From positions 559,811-623,810 of the forward strand of contig JAMWFC010000108.1 of the NCBI GenBank assembly GCA_027475525.1: 64,000 bases of DNA, given 5' to 3'. Below the pieces are notes generated by a model. That model was not told the origin of the DNA. It saw only the letters and a list, made by a program, of their open reading frames with translations, and ran no database searches. The position numbers were made by a program, and so were the translations under genes. The DNA comes from Macrolepiota albuminosa. Lineage: Eukaryota; Basidiomycota; Agaricomycetes; Agaricales; Agaricaceae. Shown in pieces: positions 55,732 through 64,000 of the stretch (within the stretch, counting starts at the first letter, position 1; each line of letters begins with the position of its first letter).

Positions 55732-58720
55732 ATGGCGAGCAACAAGCACCAACCCGAGCCCGTCCAGTGGGGCCGCCGTGAGTCTCTGCCATCCAATCCG
55801 AACCACAACTGACCCGCTCCAGTCCTCATCTGCGGCGGCACGGACTGGTCCGTCTCCCTCCCCCAATCTGAACCGAGTCCAGCTCATCCCCTCTACAGGC
55901 CCAAGCTCGGCAAGAAAGAGCGCGGCGGCGCACTCAGAAACGACCCGAACGAGTTCGAGTGAGTCCTCGTCCCTCTCTCTCCTCCCCAACCCAACCCAAC
56001 CCGCCCAAGGAACCCCGACCTCCTCGAACCATACATCCTCCGCTCCCTCGCCAACATCCGCATCCGCTCCATCCACACCTCGTGCAATGGCTGCCACTTT
56101 GTCGCCATCGACATCGACGGCGCCGCGTGGCTCTTTGGCCGCAACTCCTTTGGCGCGCTCGGCATCCCCCCCGGCTCCGCCGCCGGCGACGAGTACGTGT
56201 CGGAGAACGCGCCCATGAGGATCATTGCTGCTGAACTTGGCGCGAAGGAGGGGACGAGGTTCGTGCATGCCGCGTGTGGGAAGAACCACACCATTTTGGT
56301 GGGGAGCGACGGGAGCGCGTGGAGTGCGGGACAGAATAATGTGGGGCAGGTACGTGTGTGGTTGCGTGCAAGTGCAGAGCTGATGAGAAGACGTAGTGTG
56401 GGCATTCGGTGTGTCCCGAGGTCACGTCGTTTAGGCTGATTACGGGCGTTGGTAATGGTGGAGACAAGGAGCGCATCGTCAAGGCTTCGGCAGGCGCTAC
56501 TTTCTCGCTGGTACTCACAGAGTCTGGCAAGGGTACGTGTAGGTTCCTCGTATTAGAGTTTTCAACATTTGGCGTCTAGTTTTCTCCTTTGGGAGTGCTC
56601 AGAACGGCCAGCTCGGTAACGGCATGACCGGAGAGCGTATCACGACCGGTAACAAGACTGCGTATGATATCGAAGTCACTCCAGGTACTTTTTCTCTACG
56701 TGTCTTCTTTCCAAAGGGAGCCGAATAGCGTCCACTGGCTCCTTTTTTCTTTTCCACCCTCGCTAATTAATACAATCGACAGTGTACATCAAAGAGCTCG
56801 ACGGGAAACATATCCTCAACATCGTCTCGGGCCCACAACATAGTCTCGCGCTCGACGATACCGGGTAGGTCTCTGTCTTTTCCTCATCATCCAGTTATCC
56901 AACTGTCCACAGCGTAGTTTATGTATGGGGATACAACGGCTACTGCCGCCTCGGTCTCGGGAACCAAGTCGACGTCTTGAAGCCCAAAGCTGTCCCGCAA
57001 GTACGGTCTACTTGTCTTTCCTTCTTGGTAATGAAACTGACGGTCAACCCCCCTTGATAGTTCGCAGGTCCAAGTCCCGCAACGAACGGCGCGCTCATCG
57101 CTGCTGGCCCGTCGAATAGTGTCGTCGTGGATAGGCAGGGGATGTATTGGATGGCAGGCAAGTGGAAGAATAGTGGAGAGGGTATGTTTCAGTCTCCTCT
57201 TCATCTTTTTTTCTCTTTGCGGGGGTTTTCTCTTTTTTGTTGTACTTTTTGTGCATGTGGTAGGGCTGTGTGGTTTTCCGACGATCGAGGCTTTCTGCTG
57301 CAGCGTGCTTTCCCCCTGTTTACAATTGGCAGAGGCTATTTTCGCACGTGTATATTCACTATATGCGCTTCATTTCTTTCCTTTTGGCCTCGTCGTCGGA
57401 AGAATCTCTTCTCATTTATGCACATACCTACTCCCTTACCTTCTTACAGTATGGATATTGTCGCGCGATACCGAGCACCGAGCGTGATTCCTCTGCTTGT
57501 GTAGTACGCCTTTCCTCTGTAACGGCCTTTCAATCTCTCATTCGTGCATGCTAACGCCCAACATAGGCTCTGCGGGCTCTCCATACTCCACTTTCCGGTT
57601 CATGCAAGACATTCAGCGAGTCTTTCTTGTATTTTTCTGGGTGAATGGAACTGCAGGCTGACTGGCAGTGGCATGACCTTTGGCAGGGGCTGCAAGATCT
57701 CGCTGGCTCGTTCTGGAGGCGTCACGCATTGGGTACTCACCCCGGACGAGGACGATACGGTTATGACTGTTGGATGGGGACAGAATGCTGCTAATGGTGC
57801 GTTATGCGATACTTACTCCCCAGCCGCTTTTCGCACGCACTGTCTGTCTAAACGTGCTTGATTTGATGCTCTCGGCAGGTGAACTTGGTCTCGGCCCAGA
57901 TGAGCCGAAGAGCGCGACGAAGCCCACGCGTGTCGTTCCCCTCAATGGCATTGAGATATTAGAGTAAGGAATGTTTATTACTCTTTTGTTTTTTTTTTTG
58001 GAATTGCTGACGAGGGGAATTGGATATACATCACGTAGTATCGCAGCGGGGGCGAACACGACTGTGTTCCTGGCGAAACCGAGCGACAAGATGTCGGATC
58101 TCCCGCGCCATCCTATCGAGGTCGACCCACCGGCGTTGTGTGTCGTGTGTAGCACGGAACGCGGTGACGACGATTCCCCGCTCGAGTGCGACAAGGTCTG
58201 TATTATCCCCCCCAGGGTCCTTCCTTGTATTTTCTCAGTTGCTCCAGTCGCTCACCTTGAAATTTCTATTCCCTGGCAGTGCGACTCGCCGTACCACCTG
58301 GGGTGCCTCACGCCGCCGTTGAGTGCCGTGCCTGAGGGCGAGTGGTTCTGCGTTCAGTGCGCGAAGCAGCCCGGGGCGCCGATTGGGAGGTATCCGGTGC
58401 GTAAGGCTACGCCCCAGGCTGCGGCTGCGGCTGCGGGGAGGATGATGACCCCGAATGCGCATGTGAATGCGACGCCGAGTACGAGTAAGCGGCCGCGCGC
58501 GCGTAGTCCTGTGTATGATGATGAGGACGAGGAGGATGAGGATGAGGAGGATGAGGATGAGGAGGAGGAAGAGGCGCCTAGGAAGAGGAAGTCGCCGTCT
58601 AAGAGGAGAGCTGGTGAGTGGCGTTTTTTGTTTTTCTTCCTTTTTCGTTGTTGTCGTTCGTGCGTTGATCTCGTGTTGTTGGGGTTTTTTGTAGCTTCGA
58701 AAAAGAAGAAACAGCATTGA
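55732..58720 (+). CDS. RCC1-repeat protein with C-terminal PHD finger
   Basis: Starts MASNKHQPEPVQWGRR and is cut by about ten introns; stop at 58718-58720. RCC1-type propeller blades are visible: LICGGTDWSKLG, AAWLFGRNSFGALG, SAWSAGQNNVGQCG, VFSFGSAQNGQLGNG, VVYVWGYNGYCRLGLGNQ, MTVGWGQNAANGELGLG, with NIVSGPQHSLAL and HAACGKNHTILV between. A C4HC3 PHD finger follows: CVVC, CDKCDSPYHLGC, WFCVQC (split by an intron at 58196-58280). The tail is Ala-rich, then acidic (DEDEEDEDEE) and Lys-rich (SKKKKQH), a likely nuclear signal. PHD fingers read histone H3 tails; RCC1 folds bind chromatin or Ran. A nuclear chromatin role is inferred. No breaks found. Confidence 0.85.
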
Positions 58721-61050
58721 TTTATAATGGTTTTTTTTTGCGCTTCTTTACTTACTTTTTTTTTTGAGAAGTTTGAGCTTTTTCATATCTGTCACCCATA
58801 ATCGATAATCCCATGCGTATAAGAATCTACGACAGCTGTTGTTTTGTTTTTTTTTTGATATTTTGATTTTTGATTACTGCGTTCTCGCTTTCATTGCTGT
58901 TAATCTTTTCGTGTATTAAGACGACATTGCACGTCTACCGCTTGATTACTCCCGCCCTTTCCCATTCTACCTCTCGCCTCTCCCTCTCGTCCTCCCTTAC
59001 GTTAGCAAAATTGTCACGTCCACTCCCCTTCCCCAAAAAAAAGTTTTCCGCCTTTTTTGGTTTTGTGTGTTTTTTTGTGGTTGGGTTTGGATTGTTGTAT
59101 GAGGTTGTGTATGATTTAATAGATTTGTTTTGTTGATTATCTTTTTTGTTGAGGTTATAGATTTGTAAGTTTCAAAACAAAACTTTTCTGGTACCTAGAA
59201 GCTAACACATGTAGGTAGATACGTCTAGGAATCTATAGAACCACCAAAAAAAAATTCAAGTTTCAGCACGAAACGTCAGACTGATAAGTCTGTTCCCTCC
59301 GCGCGTTTGCAACTGCAACGATCTTGTTATTCTCATTTTTTCTTCCTTTGGGTTAGATGTTAGATGATGGGTGGGGAGGGTTGGTGGGCTCGCTACATCT
59401 TTTTGAAAGAAGAAAATCTCTCAGAAACTCGGTGTTATTTGTTGATGCGTTTGCCCGAGGAGTTCTTTGTCGTTTATGATTTACGAACCCTACGAACCCT
59501 GTTTGACAATTGACAATCGATGATTTTGTTGTTCTTTTTCATTTCGTTTACAAGTTTAAAAAAAAGAGCGTTGCAGCACGACTGAGAATGTTCTGGAACA
59601 TCGATTGTTGATGACCAAATATCATACCCTTTTCCTCCACGCTCGTTTGGGAGTTGCTAGGATCGTAATTATGTGCGGCGGCATCTGTGATTAATGGTCG
59701 TCGATGGGGTGGGTGGTGGTTGATGTCACGGTGGGTTGTCGGCTTGTGTGCATATCTAGTACCCTAGATCAGTTGCTAGTGATGTGATGAAAATTTTGCG
59801 AGGTGGGTTCCTGGCTTCTGTGGTGTGTCTTGAAGGGCTTCGAAGGTGGGCGAAGGGGAGTCACGTGTGCTAAAACCTCGGAACGAGCCAGATATAGGTC
59901 GCCTTAGCCAATTCCATTCCACACACCCACAATGTTGAAAGCAAGAAAGCAAATGTCCTGACCCTAAACTGCTGGAGGCCTGCCTCATGATTACCTTGCA
60001 TCTGGTTGGCAATCACTTCCGAACTTCATACTTCTCAGTTTACAAGGTTGCTCTTCACATTGCTACCTGATAGAAGTCTATAGGGACTACTCCTAAATGA
60101 GTACATGCAATGATTCCGGGAGCAGTCGGTCTTCCTGATCTAGGCGTGGCTCCTGTATAGCATGTCCCTTGTCCTCCGCGCATCCAATATCCAATTATAT
60201 CTATAGGTCTATACAACGGAATTCTCAGATGTGGCAATCTCGTAAGAAGTGGAATTTTTAAACTTTCCTCCTCTTTGTAACTGAGTGCGTGTTCTTTACG
60301 TTCGAAACCCTGCCTCTGGCTCGGGATTCTCCCTTGGTGCAATCAACCACTTGTACTAGGATCTAGGATACTTTGGTTGACGTCTTTGGAAATCTTGCGC
60401 TCATGTCCTGCATAGCCTTGCCGTTGTGTAGTCCTCTCTGTTATACTTAAACGCTTAATCATTCTCTGTGGCTTGTGACAACCCTTTTCTGTGTATCGAG
60501 CTATTGATCCTTCGCTTGTCAAAAGCCTCAGTTATGGAAATATATACGACGGTTACTAAGAAAACTGGAACCTTGCAGTGCAGTTACCAGACCGTATATT
60601 ATGGACTGGCGGTAGTCTCCGGGATAGTATATGTGATGGTCGACTACTTGCATGTTCAAAGGTCAGACTGACAGATGCAAGTCAACAGCTAGGTATGAGG
60701 ATTTTGCTTACTTTTCAAACCTCGGGTTCTAGATCCGAGTCTGCCAATGGAAAAAATTCTTATAGATGAAGTCGAGGGGAATATTTATTTTTATTAAGCT
60801 TTGTTCCGACAATATCAGTCCAAGGGGTCCAAGGGGTGGCTAACATCCGACACACCATGTGGTCCGCTTATTCGTGCCGAGTGCCTTCCTTTCCAGATCC
60901 TCACGGCGTTGAGTCAAGCAATGTAAATTTAGGGTCAATGTGTCCAGAACAATATCTTCAGGGGTATAATTTAATATTACCCTGGTCCCACCGGTCTTCT
61001 CGCCTATTATGATCCTCGACGAACGAAAAGCGACTAAGGCTAACCATGCT
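58721..61050. other. intergenic stretch without recognised genes
   Basis: T-rich runs after the RCC1/PHD gene stop (58730-59150) suit 3' processing signals. From 59.2 to 61.0 kb I see no gene-like frame, RNA gene or repeat. Confidence 0.5.
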
Positions 61051-61052
61051 GG

Positions 61053-61060
61053 TATAAACG
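61053..61060 (+). promoter_or_regulatory. TATA-like box of the second laccase
   Basis: TATAAACG about 52 nt before the ATG at 61112, at a spacing like that of the first laccase. Confidence 0.5.
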
Positions 61061-61111
61061 GGTTTTTATATAGTAGCTAGTGAGTGAAAACGTCGTCCGT
61101 TTGGCAGGTCG

Positions 61112-63500
61112 ATGTGGTCCTATGCGATTCCTGTCTTCTCTCTTCTTTCCGTTGTCTACGGTGGAATTGGACCAAGGACAGACCTGCACATCGTGAATAA
61201 GGTCATCTCACCCGATGGCTTCAGTCGATCGTAAGGTCCTTAGCCAAGGGACATCCTCCATTGTAATTCTCTTATTTTTCTCAGGACTGTGTTAGCAGGG
61301 AAAACCGCTGCAAGCGCCAGCTTTCCCGGTCCCCTCATTACAGGAAACAAGGTAAAACTCACTTTACTCCCTGCTTGAGCGGAACTGACCGACGATTATC
61401 ATGCTCGGAAGGGCACCAACTTTGAAATCAATGTCATCGATTTCCTCACCGACGAGTCGATGCGTAGAGCGACGAGTATTGTCAGTCATTCCATTCGTCC
61501 GTCACCCTCTCAGGCTATTAAAACTTCCTCTAGCATTGGCATGGCCTAGTTCAGGCAGGAACTCCTTGGGCTGATGGCCCAGAGGGAGTGACGCAATGTC
61601 CCATAATACCCGGGGAATCGTTTATATACGGTTTTCATGTTCCTGATCAAGCTGGCACATTTTGGTATCATTCACATTATTGTATGTTCCAACGGATCAA
61701 ATGTTTATGAAGACTAATCCTTTGACTTTGTCAGCAACCCAGTACTGTGATGGTCTCCGGGGAGTTCTTGTCGTTTATGATCCTGATGACCCGCATGAAA
61801 ACTTGTGGGTTTGCTGTTCAACGATTCAGAGAAGAGCAAAGCTAATATGAACGATAATGTTCCAGATACGACATTGATAATGGTCAGTCGCACTTTCCTA
61901 TCATGAAAATCAACCTGTAGTCTTATTACTTCTCAACTTCTCAAAAGATGATACAGTGATCACTCTCGCCGATTGGTATGTCAAATCCTCAGTAGCATCG
62001 TTCGCTAACTGACCTGAATTGACAGGTATCACTTTCCTGCTCCCAAACTTGTTGGCATCCCTCGGCCTATTTCCACGCTGATCAATGGCATTGGTCGTTA
62101 TGTCGGTGGCCCTCCCTCATCTCTCTCTGTGATCTCAGTTGTAAAGGGCCTAAGGTATCGTTTCCGCCTTGTCTCTATTTCATGTGACCCCAACTACAAT
62201 TTCTCTATCGACGGTCACACGATGGTGCGTTGGATAATCCACATGCTCCAGGCTGCATTTGAATTTTCCTTGTTTCCTTTTCTCCATTAGACAATCATCG
62301 AAGTCGACGGGGTCAACGTACAGCCTTTAAATATTGACTCGATCAGGATCTTTGCTGGACAGCGATACTCCTTTGTCTTAACGGCTGACCAGCCCATCAA
62401 TAATTATTGGATACGTGCCGAGCCCAACATACCCATCGGAAAAACACAAAGCCCGTTTGACGGAGGCATAAACTCCGCCATCTTGCGATACACGGACGCA
62501 CCTATTGAAGATCCAAACACTACCCAGACCCCAAACACCAAACCGTTACGAGAAACTGATCTACACCCTCTTACTAACCCAGCTGCGCCTGGCGTTCCCA
62601 CTCCGGGAGACGCCGACGTCACTCTAACACTCGCCGTAGCGCATAACGTCCATACTGGCAAATTCACAATCAATGGGGCTTCCTTCCTTCCGCCCTCTGT
62701 GCCTGCTCTGCTGCAGATCAAAAGCGGCGCGAAAACGCCCCAGGAACTGTATCCGCCGGAGAGCATCTATACATTGCCCAGGAACAAAGTCGTCGAAGTT
62801 TCTATTCCTGGAGGTTCCCTGGGAAGTCCTGTAGGTGCTGTTTGACCTTTGATGAAATGTTGCTAAAATGGTTTTCTGAGCATCCTTTTCATCTGCATGG
62901 GGTATGAAATTTGACTCGTCGTCGTCATCATTTAATACTGATCATTCGTCACACAGCATACTTTCTCTGTTATTCGAAGTGCCGGCAATTCAACGTACAA
63001 CTTTGTGAACCCTGTTCGTAGGGGAGACTTCTACTCCTTCATAGTTAATTTTTTGAACTCTCGAGCTCAATTACTGGTGCAGGTCAGACGTGATGTTGTT
63101 TCCATCGGCGGATCATACCAGGATAATGTGACGATTCGATTCACAACGGATAACCCTGGGCCTTGGATCTTTCATTGGTTCGTTGGATGCCTAGCCTTGT
63201 TTCAATTATCTGACAGTCCTTGAATATCATGACAGTCACATTGACTGGCACTTAGACGCGTACTTCCGTCGCAATTTTGACGATTCCTTGCTAATGATGA
63301 TTTTTATGCTTTTCCAGCGGTCTTGCCATTGTATTCGCAGAGGATGTACCAGACATTACTCGATTTCACCCACCACGTAAGACTTATCCGATTTCTGGGT
63401 TATAGTGGCTGGCATATTTGCTTAATGCACATATTCAGCATCCTGGGATATACTTTGTCCTGCTTTCAATGCCAGTAACCCTGATAAAAACTTGAACTGA
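61112..63500 (+). CDS. laccase (multicopper oxidase, AA1), second gene
   Basis: A secreted phenol oxidase, paralogue of the gene at 19.8-22.2 kb with the same exon plan. Start [20 protein letters not shown] (signal peptide), then [12 protein letters not shown] as in the other copy. Copper motifs: HWHG with [15 protein letters not shown] then [19 protein letters not shown], and [12 protein letters not shown], where the Cys codon spans an intron (63178-63232). Leu follows at the axial position. Typical text: [63 protein letters not shown]. Ends NPDKNLN, TGA at 63498-63500. No frame breaks; about 515 aa. It points away from the first laccase, 39 kb distant. Confidence 0.93.
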
Positions 63501-63639
63501 ATTTTTCCTTTTCCTACCACTACCAAAACTCGATATCCATTGTAATGCTGTTGTAGTCATCGCAGATACTTTCAAAAGCTTTACATCCATTTATACCTTT
63601 TTGTCACATAAATTTTCTTATTTATCACTTAGTCTCAGA

Positions 63640-64000
63640 ATTAGATGTGTCAATACCTGCCATTTAGGTTCATTAGACATTGAAGGTGCGGGTGTGGGGT
63701 AGGGATTATCTGTTTGTATGGATGGTCTCATCAAAAACCCTAGGGCTTTCTATTTGAGAATAGACAAGGTTTTACTGGACTACAATGATTATTTTAGAGT
63801 GAGCAATGTATGAGGATAGATTGAAGTCAAATGCTTATATCAAGCATGTGTACTAACTGATATACTAGCAGAGACAATGTAAAGTCAAGTGCTTGTTATA
63901 TTCACAGACTGAGAATATAGAAAAGACTGGAAGTCATCATATACTGTAGACAAATAAACTAGATAGTACCAGGGATCCTTGCATTTAGTAGTACAGCAAT
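63640..64000. other. AT-rich, CpG-poor stretch at the window end
   Basis: No gene-like frame and no CG dinucleotide after about 63690. It resembles the 12-19 kb desert, probably the edge of another decayed transposon block. Confidence 0.5.

Noticed and set aside
55651..56405. Minus-strand frames of 170-212 codons
   Set aside because: Overlap the RCC1/PHD gene exons, whose + strand shows true RCC1 repeats.
1..64000. tRNA and rRNA genes
   Set aside because: Scanned by eye for T-arm consensus (GGTTCRANYCC) and paired acceptor arms; none found that could be supported.

Overview
The window is nuclear DNA from a filamentous basidiomycete, most likely an Agaricomycete with a wood- or litter-decay lifestyle. 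The reasons are genes split by many 45-65 nt introns with GT..AG ends and CTRAY branch points, two laccases with intact copper motifs, two aryl-alcohol-oxidase-type GMC flavoenzymes, a GH92 mannosidase, a Ty3/gypsy element and a mushroom-type transposase/exonuclease gene. I saw no tRNA, rRNA or CRISPR array.

Layout. 1-12230 is a nest of mobile elements. The 3' part of a Ty3/gypsy retrotransposon (pol end 3-527, 3' LTR 3352-4304) carries an intact five-intron gene in antisense (942-3182). It sits inside an older LTR relic (4305-5072), which lies in the last intron of a transposase/exonuclease gene. The 3' end of that gene (copy 1, to 5838) is followed directly by a full second copy (5845-12230), decayed by in-frame stops and one frameshift and carrying the same LTR insertion. 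12231-19430 is an AT-rich, almost CpG-free desert with one small element bearing a target-site duplication.

19.8-47.1 kb is a cluster of secreted or oxidative metabolism genes: laccase (-), KduD-like SDR (+), aryl-alcohol oxidase-like GMC (-), GH92 mannosidase (+), MDR alkenal reductase-like (-), SGNH/CE16-like esterase (+) and a second GMC (-). Between them lie repeats, including two unusual paired-hairpin loci at 25.38-26.04 kb. 49.2-58.7 kb holds two larger genes, probably nuclear: an AT-hook protein with a C-terminal part that may be AlkB-like, and an RCC1-repeat protein with a PHD finger. A second laccase (+) lies at 61.1-63.5 kb.

Working together: laccases (AA1) and GMC oxidases (AA3_2, H2O2 producers) are classic partners in lignin and aromatic breakdown. 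The mannosidase and esterase would act on wall glycans, and the SDR and MDR reductases on sugar acids or reactive enals. Strands alternate, so each gene is transcribed separately. The most unusual material is (1) the antisense spliced gene inside the gypsy element, (2) the exonuclease domain lying between the catalytic Asp and Glu positions of a transposase, (3) the nested LTR/tandem-duplication history and (4) the paired-hairpin loci. All identifications rest on reading translated motifs; no database search was possible.
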